A DNA stretch of 46,851 nucleotides from Candidatus Melainabacteria bacterium (GTDB lineage Bacteria > Cyanobacteriota > Vampirovibrionia > Obscuribacterales > Obscuribacteraceae), in the NCBI GenBank assembly GCA_013288645.1, contig JABDBL010000020.1, forward strand, positions 1-46,851. Direction: 5' to 3'. A program made the translations under genes and the position numbers. The notes beneath the pieces were generated by a model, which was not told the origin of the DNA, searched no databases, and saw nothing but the letters and a program-made list of their open reading frames with translations. Below, piece by piece: positions 8,458-16,942 of this stretch (the first letter of the stretch is position 1; each line of letters starts with the position of its first letter).

Positions 8458-8691
8458 CTAATCTATTTCGTCTTTATTTAAGTTAATAGCTTTAATAACA
8501 AGTCTAGCTAATCCAGTACCACCACCGACAAAGCACAAAATAATAGTTAACCAGGGTGTACTAGCAAACTTTTGATCAAGATAATGACCAAGCCATATAC
8601 CCATCACTAATAGTATGCCTGCTCCTATTACTCCGTCTGCTACGGTGAGCATAGCTTTATTCGTAGATATTGATTCTTCTTTTTTTGCCAT
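8458..8691 (-). CDS. atpZ: AtpZ/AtpI-family ATP synthase accessory protein
   Basis: A 77-residue protein with two membrane helices (residues about 19-37 and 45-65). It shows the family pattern: GIWLGHYLDQKF, then TPW, then a GGGTGLARL glycine-rich second helix. Family members precede the F0 genes in many operons and assist c-ring assembly or divalent-ion handling; the exact role is debated. It starts with ATG as the first gene of the atp operon and is divergent from pspA. The promoter region between them (8692-8827) contains a 15-base palindrome. It is separated from atpB by 557 bases with repeats, which is unusual for this gene pair. Confidence 0.85.
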   Translation of the reverse strand: MAKKEESISTNKAMLTVADGVIGAGILLVMGIWLGHYLDQKFASTPWLTIILCFVGGGTGLARLVIKAINLNKDEID

Positions 8692-8734
8692 ATCCTCTCA
8701 TCGTTTTTAACGTATCATTATCTAGTTGGGATAA

Positions 8735-8749
8735 ATTGCTATTAGCAAT
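8735..8749. promoter_or_regulatory. 15-bp palindrome in the atpZ/pspA divergent promoter region
   Basis: The sequence ATTGCTATTAGCAAT is a perfect palindrome around a central base. On the minus strand a possible -10 for atpZ (GATAAT, 8718-8723) would place its -35 box at 8741-8746, inside the palindrome. On the plus strand TATTAT near 8773 could be a pspA -10. A repressor or activator site is inferred from position and symmetry only. Confidence 0.4.
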
Positions 8750-8827
8750 AGGACTTTCTGGGTAGTATTTCATATTATTGATGTAGATCAGTTGGGTATT
8801 ATTAAAGGTAATTGGAGATGTCATTAG

Positions 8828-9577
8828 ATGTTTGAGCGTTTTTTCAATGTGATTCGATCTATCTTTGGTGCTTTGCTTGGCAAAGCTGAAGATCCGGCAC
8901 TTTTACTAGAACAGACTTATCAAGATTTAAATGCCAATGTAATGCAAGTGCGACAAGCAGTAGCTCAGGCCTTGGCTACAGAAAAACAAATTGAGCAACA
9001 ATATATAAAAAACCAGGAGCAAGTTAAAACCTGGCACAATCGAGCTGCCATGGCTGTTAAAGAAGGAAAAGATGATCTTGCCAAACAAGCGCTGCAGCGT
9101 AAACAACAATATGCGCAAGTAATGGGTGAACAAGAAATTTTGCTCAAAAATCAACACCAAACAACAGAAACTTTAAAAGTAAGATTAAGTGAACTGGAAG
9201 AAGAAGTACAAAAAGCTTATTCGAAAAAGCAAGTATTGATTGCTCGTGATAAAGCTGCACAAGCAACAAGCAAGGCTAATGAGCTATTATCTAAAACAAA
9301 TGCTTACGGTACTCTATCGGTTATGGACAGAATGGAAACAAAAGTAGAAGAAAAAGAAGCAAGAGCTGCTGCTTTAGCCGAATTATCTGGTGATAACTTA
9401 GAAAAGCAATTTAAAAACATTGAAGTCAAAAGTGATATCGATGGCGACCTCGCGGCCCTGAAAAGCGAACTTGGCATGGGTCCTACAAGAATAGAAATAA
9501 AAGAGCCGATTTTATTGGAAGAAAACAAAAAAGCTAATCAAATTGTGGAATCTCAAGAAATAAGCGATCAAGAGTAA
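8828..9577 (+). CDS. pspA: PspA/IM30 (Vipp1) family membrane-protecting protein
   Basis: A 249-residue, almost wholly helical coiled-coil protein. It begins MFERFFNVIRSIFGALLGKA and continues EDPALLLEQTYQDLNANV, the standard start of PspA/IM30: an amphipathic helix that binds membrane, then the ESCRT-III-like coiled coil. These proteins form rods and rings on stressed membranes and, in phototrophs (Vipp1), support thylakoids. The C-terminal third is charged and ends in a polar tail of about 40 residues, and I cannot say whether it matches the Vipp1 extension. The start is ATG with GGAG 10 bases upstream. It lies 89 bases before the NfeD-like gene and then flotillin, a recurring bacterial neighbourhood pointing to a shared membrane-stress role. 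Confidence 0.92.
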   Translation: MFERFFNVIRSIFGALLGKAEDPALLLEQTYQDLNANVMQVRQAVAQALATEKQIEQQYIKNQEQVKTWHNRAAMAVKEGKDDLAKQALQRKQQYAQVMGEQEILLKNQHQTTETLKVRLSELEEEVQKAYSKKQVLIARDKAAQATSKANELLSKTNAYGTLSVMDRMETKVEEKEARAAALAELSGDNLEKQFKNIEVKSDIDGDLAALKSELGMGPTRIEIKEPILLEENKKANQIVESQEISDQE

Positions 9578-9586
9578 CACCGAATG

Positions 9587-9612
9587 ATCGAACTGTTTAG
9601 TTTTCGATTTTT
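9587..9612 (+). terminator. Weak hairpin with T run after pspA
   Basis: ATCGAA and TTCGAT arms (6 bp) with a 10-base loop run into five Ts. It is short and A+T-rich, so if functional it is a leaky attenuator between pspA and the NfeD-like gene. Confidence 0.25.
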
Positions 9613-9666
9613 GCGGGTACGCACTGAATAGCAGTTGAGCAATCGTTATTATATTCAGACCCTATT

Positions 9667-10536
9667 ATGTTCACCCTTGATTTACTTGCCCAAATTTATC
9701 TGATCAGTTTTGTGGTTGGTGGTGGGTTTATAGTTTTCAATTTTTTGGTTGGACAATTTGATCATCTTGCTTCTGATCACCATGGTTTACATTTACTAGG
9801 TGGACATGATTCTTTAACCGGGCACGGTACTGCAGTCGGGCACGACGCCGCCATCGGTCATGGTGCTTCGGCTACGCATCAAATAGGACATAATGTCGGG
9901 CATTCTGTATCTCACCACATAAATCATTCCGCTCATAATGCGCATGCATCTTTAGGACATGACGATGCAACAAATTCTCAGTCTCAATCAGGGTTTAGCA
10001 ATTTTCTTTCAGCAGATATTGTTCGCCAACTAAAGCGACACTTGCAAGTTTTAGTGCAAAGAGAAGATATTCCCTCTCGTATAGGCATGCTAATAATATC
10101 TTTGTTTAGTCCTATGCGTATTGCTATATGGCTTACATTTTTTGGTTTGTCTGGATTTTTTATTGAGCGCTTATTACCGTGGCTGTCTTTTTTATCTTTA
10201 ATCCCTGCTTTTATTATTGCTTTCCTTTGTGCGCAGGTTTTTAGCTTTTTAATTTGTTGGGCAATGGAAGCTATGCAGTCTCCAGCTCTGCATAATTTGG
10301 ATGATTTAATTGGCACAATTGCAGAAGTTAATACTCCTATGACTAATAATCAATTGGGCGAAATTGTATATATGATTGATTCAGTGCGTGCTAATTGTGC
10401 TGCCAGACCAGTCACAGAAGGACTGGAAATCAAACGAGGCCAACGCGTGATGATTGTTGATATGAAAGAGCATATTGCGTTAGTAGAACCGGTCACTGAT
10501 CCAATCTTTCTACAAGACTCAATAAACCACCAATAA
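9667..10536 (+). CDS. NfeD/YqiJ-like membrane protein with a His-rich segment
   Basis: 289 residues. A first hydrophobic helix spans about 9-29. A segment at 33-98 then has 17 histidines in 66 residues, many as Gly-His pairs. Two further membrane helices follow at about 151-198. The C-terminal soluble part (about 212-275: DDLIGTIAEVNTP ... GQRVMIVDMKEHIALVEPV) looks like the OB-fold of NfeD/YqiJ proteins. Such proteins are encoded next to flotillins and act with them in membrane microdomains. Here flotillin follows after 120 bases, which supports the assignment. The His-rich insert is not part of the family as I know it and could bind metal (Ni, Zn, Cu); this is inference. Its placement between helices suggests one face of the membrane. 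The ATG start has no obvious ribosome binding site. Confidence 0.72.
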   Translation: MFTLDLLAQIYLISFVVGGGFIVFNFLVGQFDHLASDHHGLHLLGGHDSLTGHGTAVGHDAAIGHGASATHQIGHNVGHSVSHHINHSAHNAHASLGHDDATNSQSQSGFSNFLSADIVRQLKRHLQVLVQREDIPSRIGMLIISLFSPMRIAIWLTFFGLSGFFIERLLPWLSFLSLIPAFIIAFLCAQVFSFLICWAMEAMQSPALHNLDDLIGTIAEVNTPMTNNQLGEIVYMIDSVRANCAARPVTEGLEIKRGQRVMIVDMKEHIALVEPVTDPIFLQDSINHQ

Positions 10537-10656
10537 TTATAGAAGTTATAATTTCTATTTATAGTTACTTCGATATTTTTGTCCTCTGAGAGGTATATTG
10601 CTGAAGAATAGAATTTCCTATTTTTCGATATTATCAGCTGCAGGAGGATTATTAAT

Positions 10657-12201
10657 ATGTTTGGCCTAGATCCACTTTTATTGGGAATGGGTGGTTGCGG
10701 TTTTATTGTACTAACAATATTAGGAACCTTAACAGCAAGACTTTATCAAAAATGTGGACCAAACCAAGCCATGATAATCTCAGGCTTACGGCACGGTAGC
10801 CGCAGATATCGCATTGTTGCCGGTGGTGGCGGATTTCTTTTGCCATTTTTTCAACAAAGAAATGATTTAAGCCTGGAAGTAATGACAATAGAGGTGCATT
10901 CACAAGCACCGATGATTACTAAAACTGGCGTACCAATTTTTGTAGAAGGCGTAGCCCAAGTTAAGGTCAAAGGTGACGAAGATTCAATTGCTACAGCCGC
11001 AGAACAATTTTTAGGTAAGACAAATGAAGAGATAGCGACCATTGCTCATGAAACTCTAGTAGGTCATTTGCGCGCGATATTAGGCACAATGACTGTTGAA
11101 GAATTAATTCAAAGTTTTGATTCATTCGCCCAAAGAGTGCAAGAGGTATCCATTGGCGACTTAGCAAAAATGGGTTTGACTGTTGTTTCTTTTACTATCA
11201 AAGAAATAAAAGATCCAGTTGGTTATTTAGACTCTTTAGGTAAGCAACGCACTGCTGAAGCTAAGCGCTCAGCTGATATTGGTGTAGCATCTGCTTCTAA
11301 AGAAACACAAATTGCTCAAGCACAAGCTCAAAGAGATGCCGCCATTGCTCAAGCTCAAGCAACTGAAGAGGGAGCCAAAGCTAAACTCATGGCCGATACC
11401 CGAGTAGCCGAAGCATCAAAAAACTTTCAAGTAAATCAAGCCACTTATGTCGGTGAAGTGTCACAGCAAAAAGCAGCTACAGACATGATGTATGACATTG
11501 TCAAAGCCCAGAGCCAACAAAAACTGGTTGAGGAAACACAACAAATAAAAATAGTAGAAGCACAAAAAGAAGTTGAATTACAACAAGTAGAAGTGCAAAG
11601 ACGTCAAGTTCAATTAAGTGCCGAAGTGACCAAGCCAGCCGAAGCAGAGCTATCGCGTATTAAATTAATGGCTCAAGCCGACCAAGAAAAAAGACGTATG
11701 TTAGCAGAAGCGGAAGCTTTGGCAACGAAATTGCAAGCGCAAGCAGCAGCCGAAGCAACAAGATTAAAAGCAATGGCAGAAGCTGAAGCGGCCAAAGTAA
11801 TAGGTATAGCTCAAGCAGAAGCTTTACGGGCTAAAGGTTTAGCCGAGGCAGCGGTCATAGCCGCTAAAGGCGAAGCGGAAGCACAAGCTATGACTAACAA
11901 AGCAGAGGCTTATAAGCAATACAATGATGCTGCTATGGCCAGTATGATTGTCGACAGATTACCCGAAATGGTTCAAGCAGCTGCTTCCCCATTATCTAAA
12001 ATCGGACAAATGACAGTTCTTTCTACTGGTGGTGATGGCGTGGGTGCAAGCAAAATTACAGGCGACGTTATGAATGTTGCCGCTCAAGGTATTAGTATGA
12101 TCAAAGGCTTAACAGGCATAGATATTGCTCAAACACTACGTCAACAAGCAGATGGCAAGAAAAATAATGGCAATACAGACGATCAGCCGAAGAAGAACTA
12201 A
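10657..12201 (+). CDS. Flotillin-family (SPFH/band 7) protein
   Basis: 514 residues. An N-terminal membrane hairpin or helix (about 5-28) precedes the SPFH domain (about 35-210: PNQAMIISGLRHG ... MTIEVHSQAPMITKTGVPIF). A long Ala/Glu/Gln-rich coiled coil with many EA and AQA repeats runs to about residue 430, and a Gly-containing tail ends in a charged QPKKN-like terminus. Flotillins organise lipid and protein microdomains and oligomerise into large cages. Placement after an NfeD/YqiJ-like gene matches E. coli yqiJK and Bacillus yuaF-floT. The start is ATG with AGGAGG about 8 bases upstream, the strongest ribosome binding site in this cluster. Whether it is closer to YqiK or FloT needs a tree. 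Confidence 0.93.
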   Translation: MFGLDPLLLGMGGCGFIVLTILGTLTARLYQKCGPNQAMIISGLRHGSRRYRIVAGGGGFLLPFFQQRNDLSLEVMTIEVHSQAPMITKTGVPIFVEGVAQVKVKGDEDSIATAAEQFLGKTNEEIATIAHETLVGHLRAILGTMTVEELIQSFDSFAQRVQEVSIGDLAKMGLTVVSFTIKEIKDPVGYLDSLGKQRTAEAKRSADIGVASASKETQIAQAQAQRDAAIAQAQATEEGAKAKLMADTRVAEASKNFQVNQATYVGEVSQQKAATDMMYDIVKAQSQQKLVEETQQIKIVEAQKEVELQQVEVQRRQVQLSAEVTKPAEAELSRIKLMAQADQEKRRMLAEAEALATKLQAQAAAEATRLKAMAEAEAAKVIGIAQAEALRAKGLAEAAVIAAKGEAEAQAMTNKAEAYKQYNDAAMASMIVDRLPEMVQAAASPLSKIGQMTVLSTGGDGVGASKITGDVMNVAAQGISMIKGLTGIDIAQTLRQQADGKKNNGNTDDQPKKN

Positions 12202-12386
12202 ATTTGGTACAGAAACCTAAAATTGCGTATCGCGCCAAAGTTAAATACTCATTACTAAGTTAACACCTGACTCTGCTAAATTCAAAAATGTTTGAAACAG
12301 TTGATTAAGTGTTCGATGAGGGCAAATATAAGCTGTTTTTCTGATTAGATAGTAAGGTTAAGCGATAAATATAAAGGAGCAGTAAA

Positions 12387-13517
12387 ATGAGGCGGTGGTC
12401 TGGTTTTATTAAAGTGATAAGCGCTGTTATCATTTCGCTGCTTAGTATTAGCTGTGGTATTAATATGAAAACCGAATCATCCTATGGTCCAGCTACATTT
12501 TCTCCAGATGGTCAGACCCTTGTATTTTCTTATTTTGATGCAAAAATAGATAAGGAATATTTGTATAAAGTGAGACTTAATGGTGACAATAAACCAATAC
12601 GTGTAACGCAAGCTACTAGCGGTTATGAGCGAAATCCAACCATTTCCCCTGACGGTAAGCTTCTAGCCTATGAGTTTCACGATCCAAGGGATGCAAACAA
12701 ATCCAACATATATATAGCTAATTCGGATGGTTCTGATTCTCGTAGGCTTTGTGATGATAGCTGTTTCTATGCGTCGCCTGTTTTTAGCTCCAATTCAAAA
12801 ACAATTTATTTTGTTCGCTTAGAGCGGCATGAAGATGGAATTAAAGGACACAGCCAGCATGAGAGTGATCTTTTCGCTGTGAATGTTGACGGATCCCATT
12901 TGCGGCGCATTACCAATTATAAATTTTATGAGTGCTCAAGAAATCCAATGCCGTTATCAAAACCCGCATTATCACCTGATGGAGAAACACTGGTACTTAG
13001 AGTTGAGCCATATGAAGTAAAAAGAAAGGAAATGACTTCTGATTTTCATTTGTTAGAATCCAAGGCTGGGAGAGCCGCAGCAGTAAAGTCTGAAGGAAGC
13101 AAATTGCTACAAATGAAAAATTCTAAGGGAGGAGACTCATCATTGTGGCTGTGCCACATTTCCAATCCCGCACAGCTCAAATCAATTTGTATGCCGAACG
13201 CAGTGAATTTCTACACTAATGAATGTTATGATCCATGCTTCACGCCCGACGGTAAATCGCTGATTTTTACGGCAGCCAGCGATGGTGATAAGGGCTTCGT
13301 ATATGAAATTTATAGGCTTGACTTAGTGAATTCGCAAATAAAGCAGCTGACTAATTTACACGAGTATCTCTCCGCCCTACAATCATCACCATCTGGTAAA
13401 ACAATTATATTTCTTAGTGCAGGTCCAAGCTACAGTAACCAAAAAAGCTTATACAGACTCAATTTAGATAGCGGCGTCATAACACAGTTGCATTATTTTG
13501 TTACCATGAACCCCTAA
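12387..13517 (+). CDS. Lipoprotein with TolB-like beta-propeller repeats
   Basis: 376 residues. The N terminus (MRRWSGFIKVISAVIISL) is followed by SISCG, a plausible lipobox with Cys23, although Ser at -3 is not ideal. The rest has about six blades with PD40/TolB-like signatures: ATFSPDGQTLVFS, PTISPDGKLLAYE, PVFSSNSKTIYFV, PALSPDGETLVLR, PCFTPDGKSLIFT and SPSGKTIIFL. Such propellers usually serve as binding platforms at the cell envelope. It is not TolB itself, because the N-terminal TolB domain is missing. The start is ATG with GGAG 7 bases upstream. It is a single gene: flotillin lies 185 bases upstream on the same strand, and the next gene downstream converges. Confidence 0.8.
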   Translation: MRRWSGFIKVISAVIISLLSISCGINMKTESSYGPATFSPDGQTLVFSYFDAKIDKEYLYKVRLNGDNKPIRVTQATSGYERNPTISPDGKLLAYEFHDPRDANKSNIYIANSDGSDSRRLCDDSCFYASPVFSSNSKTIYFVRLERHEDGIKGHSQHESDLFAVNVDGSHLRRITNYKFYECSRNPMPLSKPALSPDGETLVLRVEPYEVKRKEMTSDFHLLESKAGRAAAVKSEGSKLLQMKNSKGGDSSLWLCHISNPAQLKSICMPNAVNFYTNECYDPCFTPDGKSLIFTAASDGDKGFVYEIYRLDLVNSQIKQLTNLHEYLSALQSSPSGKTIIFLSAGPSYSNQKSLYRLNLDSGVITQLHYFVTMNP

Positions 13518-13601
13518 TGAGGCTCTTACATTGTTTTTAGACAAGTTGGTGGGTGGGCGAGAATAGACCTTGCCAAAAAAACGATCGCTATTATCAAATT
13601 A

Positions 13602-14561
13602 CTATTTCTTCAATTCTGAAATTGCCAATTGATATTCAGAAAATACACGATTACCGTGATCTTTGACCCAAAGAAAATTCTTTTTAGCTTCTGCCTTCTT
13701 ACCTTGAGCAGATAGATTTGCTCCTATATAGGTATTAGCTTCTGTCATTTGATTGGTGTTTTTTGCTAATGCTAATAAAGCATCAGCACTTATTTGCCCA
13801 GCTAAATATTGTATTACTGGATAGGGCCATTTATCTTTAGGCATGTCTTTTTCATAATTGACCAATGATTGTTTTGCCTCTTTATCTTTACCCAGACGCT
13901 TTAAGGCAATCGAACAAAAAATCACGTCGTATCTTTGATGAGCTTCGTTTGGATTTACCAGATTATGATGCTTGTTCAGATCGGCTACAGCTTGAGCATT
14001 ATTATTCAAGAATAGATTATCTAAGCCACGCTTATAATAATTCAAAATATCCTTTGAGCCATGTTTGAGAGACTGATCATAATATTTAATAGCTTCTGCA
14101 TAATTGCCCAGTCCCGAAAGACAAATCCCGCACTGGTAGTAATATTCACTGTTTTGTGGATCATAATGTGAGGCAGCTTTGTAATCAGCTAATGCCTTAT
14201 CAAATTGAGCCAATTGGTAATAAGCGTATGCGCGGTCTTCATAGGCGTAAGAGGACTCATTATTATTTGCTATGGCTTTAGTGGCAGCTTCTATCGACTG
14301 ACTATATTGGTCGATATGGTTATAGCTATAAGATAAATTGATGAATGCAGCCACAAAATGCTTATCTCGTGCTACAGCCTGGTTATACTTGTCGATTGCT
14401 TCCTGATATCGACGTGCCTGCATAAGATGGCAACCCTCTGTATAAAGTTTTTCGGCTATAGAATCATCACTATAGTAGGCTAACGCCGGAGCTATTGACA
14501 GAATCGAAGCGACACTTAATTTTAATAAGATTCCCCGTAGTCTGATATTATTCATTTTCAT
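13602..14561 (-). CDS. Secreted TPR-repeat protein
   Basis: 319 residues with a signal peptide (KLSVASILSIAPALAYY, likely cut after ALA near residue 28). About six TPR units follow, with the usual W/Y-G-A-F-A-P spacing (for example ARRYQEAIDKYNQAVARDKH, YYQCGICLSGLGNYAEAIKY). TPRs bind peptides or proteins, and an exported one probably works in the periplasm or at the surface. It is the last gene of the minus-strand run that also encodes two Ser/Thr kinases (62 bases after the second kinase). The start is ATG with AAAGGA 8 bases upstream. No enzyme domain is visible and the binding partner is unknown. Confidence 0.85.
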   Translation of the reverse strand: MKMNNIRLRGILLKLSVASILSIAPALAYYSDDSIAEKLYTEGCHLMQARRYQEAIDKYNQAVARDKHFVAAFINLSYSYNHIDQYSQSIEAATKAIANNNESSYAYEDRAYAYYQLAQFDKALADYKAASHYDPQNSEYYYQCGICLSGLGNYAEAIKYYDQSLKHGSKDILNYYKRGLDNLFLNNNAQAVADLNKHHNLVNPNEAHQRYDVIFCSIALKRLGKDKEAKQSLVNYEKDMPKDKWPYPVIQYLAGQISADALLALAKNTNQMTEANTYIGANLSAQGKKAEAKKNFLWVKDHGNRVFSEYQLAISELKK

Positions 14562-14623
14562 CGGCCCGTTCCTTTGCTTAAATGCGTATTTGATAGCTAA
14601 TGTACAACTTACCCAATTTCAAC

Positions 14624-16903
14624 TCAGACTATATTTACTAAATCCTCTTTAAGAGCAGCAATATCAGGGTAACGATTATTGATATCGATATCAGTAGCTC
14701 GAGCAATTATATTATCTAAAGAAAGACTTATCTCAGGATTGTTTTGAGCTGGATGTGACACTGAAATTGGGGTTGGATCACAACCAGTAAGTAAAAAATA
14801 AAGTGTTGCTCCCATAGCATAAATATCACTTTGTGTGGTCGGCGTTCCTCTAAATTGTTCTGGTGGTAAATATGCTGGTTTACCAACTACCGTACCTGTG
14901 GTGGTAGATTCAGTATTTTGCGCAACGTTAAAGTCTATCAACTTTAGAGTGCCATTTGTGTTAAGTATTAAATTATCAGGCGTGAAATCTCTATGTACTA
15001 CAGGTGGTATTTGACTGTGCAAATAAGAAAGTATGTCACACATTTGATTAGCTAAAGCCCGTGTGTTTTCCTCGCTTAAAGGACCACTGCGTTCTACAAT
15101 GGTTCTTATAGAAGCTCCATCGATATGTTCTAAGACTAAATAAGCTCGGTGATCTTCGACAAAGAAGTCTAACAAGCGCACAATTTGTGGATGTTGCAAT
15201 TGACTCAATATGCGTGCTTCATTTTCAAATTGTTTTAAAGCGCTCTTACGTATACTAATATCTACATAAACCGGTAAAATGAATTCTTTTAGCACCACTT
15301 CTTGCCCATTAGAACAATCTTCTACCAGATAGGCAAATCCCTGGCCCCCCGCACCCAGTGAACTAAGTACTTTATATCGTTCATTCTTTAATACAGCACC
15401 TTTTATCAATGGTTTAAAACGCTCCCGTTTTGGCGGCGCACTTAATGCTTGTAGCCAAAGTTCAGTATAACTATAGTCCGAAGGGGGCTGTAAGCTTTCT
15501 ATTACTCGAGCGTCTCTACTTATTGTCGGTGCCCAAGTACGAATAGCATTTAAGAGTAATTGCTTGTCTTCATAAGAATCAAAAGCATTGAGGCTAAATC
15601 TTTTAATACGGTTATTATTGTCTCTAAAGCATAATTTAGCTGCATTTGCCGAAGTTTGATTTGACCGTTGCTCTATATAGATATTTGTCATTCCTGACCA
15701 GGGAATATAATTGCCATTGCGGCTAAAAAATTTACGCCGCCATAGAAAGCGCATCCCTTTTTCACCCAATCCCAGATGTGTAGGCTTAACGAAAAATGCA
15801 CCTAATGCACCTATTGTGATTAATATCAGACCAAGTATGAATTGATATATGAATCTGATATTGCCAGCGGCAGCTGCTGCATCTATAGTGTGTGCACCTG
15901 CATTAGCATACAATGATGACAGCCATCCAGACATAAATGTGACAGCAAGAATTACCACGACCGGACCGCCAAACCACATTAATATTAAGCGTGTGCCTTT
16001 GGTCAATCCTTTGGCACCGAATTTTTGCTTATACCATCTTTCTAATTCAGGATAAGCGCGATGGCGAATAACTATATTGCTGCCGTCATATACTTGAGTT
16101 TCTTTATGTATTAACTGTGCTTTTGCATTTGTTTTGCCCGAAAGCAAAAGAATAAAATAAGTAATCCAGGCAGATTGAGATAAAAACCAACACAGGCTGA
16201 ATAGAAGCCTTCCATGTGTGCCGTGGGGCAATATTAGTAATACTAAAGCCCCAACACTGCAAAATGCTGTTGACCAGAGACTTAATTGTATGCCCATTCT
16301 TTGCTTATCTTTTGCTTGTTTACCAATAAATTTGCCGAATTTAAAAGGAGCATAAACTAGCGTTGCTAACCAGAGATAAAAGAATGGATCTAAGAGCATA
16401 ATGGCATGGTAATTTGTCATGAGAGGCAAAAAAGCATAGTTTAAAGAACAAACTAAAATTAATTCGATTAGACTAATCGGCGTAATACAGTTATAACGTT
16501 TTGCCAATGCTCGATTTATAGCAAACAACCAGTAAGACCAATAAGCCTGCAGAGGCAAAGAAATCCAATAATCTGGTAATCCGTCGCTAAATAGTGGTGA
16601 AAGAAATAGTGTGACAATCAAAATAATTATAAGAGCAATAATCGCTTGGCTTAATGAGGGCAATACGTTTTGATTAGCAGAACTGCCCATTAAAGTTTTG
16701 CTATCGAATATTTTTTCTTCAATAAACTGGCCTTTATTTTGAACTTGTTTGGACAATTGTCCTAATTGATTTTTAGCTTCTGCCTCAGCGTTGATTATAA
16801 TGTCTTTGTTTGGGTTATCAGGATCGCCAAAATGAGTATCGCTGGGCCTAATAGTGCCGAAATTGTTTTTTTGAGCTTTTAAATTATCGTTTGGATTATT
16901 CAT
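14624..16903 (-). CDS. Multi-pass membrane Ser/Thr protein kinase
   Basis: 759 residues. A polar N terminus (about 1-85) is followed by six to eight membrane helices (about 86-375), then a soluble module (about 380-475) and a Hanks-type kinase domain (505-759). Visible kinase motifs are the glycine loop GAGGQG, the ATP-site Lys539 in VVLKEF, the catalytic loop HRDFTPDN with Asp639, and APEQ-like PPEQF. The magnesium loop reads DFN (657-659) instead of DFG; the Asp is kept, so activity is still likely. The soluble module WSGMTNIYIEQRSN ... AIRTWAPT resembles the one in the neighbouring kinase. The kinase C terminus ends the protein, so sensing must come from the N-terminal part. The start is ATG without a good ribosome binding site, 39 bases after the upstream kinase gene. 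Confidence 0.9.
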   Translation of the reverse strand: MNNPNDNLKAQKNNFGTIRPSDTHFGDPDNPNKDIIINAEAEAKNQLGQLSKQVQNKGQFIEEKIFDSKTLMGSSANQNVLPSLSQAIIALIIILIVTLFLSPLFSDGLPDYWISLPLQAYWSYWLFAINRALAKRYNCITPISLIELILVCSLNYAFLPLMTNYHAIMLLDPFFYLWLATLVYAPFKFGKFIGKQAKDKQRMGIQLSLWSTAFCSVGALVLLILPHGTHGRLLFSLCWFLSQSAWITYFILLLSGKTNAKAQLIHKETQVYDGSNIVIRHRAYPELERWYKQKFGAKGLTKGTRLILMWFGGPVVVILAVTFMSGWLSSLYANAGAHTIDAAAAAGNIRFIYQFILGLILITIGALGAFFVKPTHLGLGEKGMRFLWRRKFFSRNGNYIPWSGMTNIYIEQRSNQTSANAAKLCFRDNNNRIKRFSLNAFDSYEDKQLLLNAIRTWAPTISRDARVIESLQPPSDYSYTELWLQALSAPPKRERFKPLIKGAVLKNERYKVLSSLGAGGQGFAYLVEDCSNGQEVVLKEFILPVYVDISIRKSALKQFENEARILSQLQHPQIVRLLDFFVEDHRAYLVLEHIDGASIRTIVERSGPLSEENTRALANQMCDILSYLHSQIPPVVHRDFTPDNLILNTNGTLKLIDFNVAQNTESTTTGTVVGKPAYLPPEQFRGTPTTQSDIYAMGATLYFLLTGCDPTPISVSHPAQNNPEISLSLDNIIARATDIDINNRYPDIAALKEDLVNIV

Positions 16904-16942
16904 ATGATGAATTTTAAAATTGATCTTCTCTTGGGTAACAGC

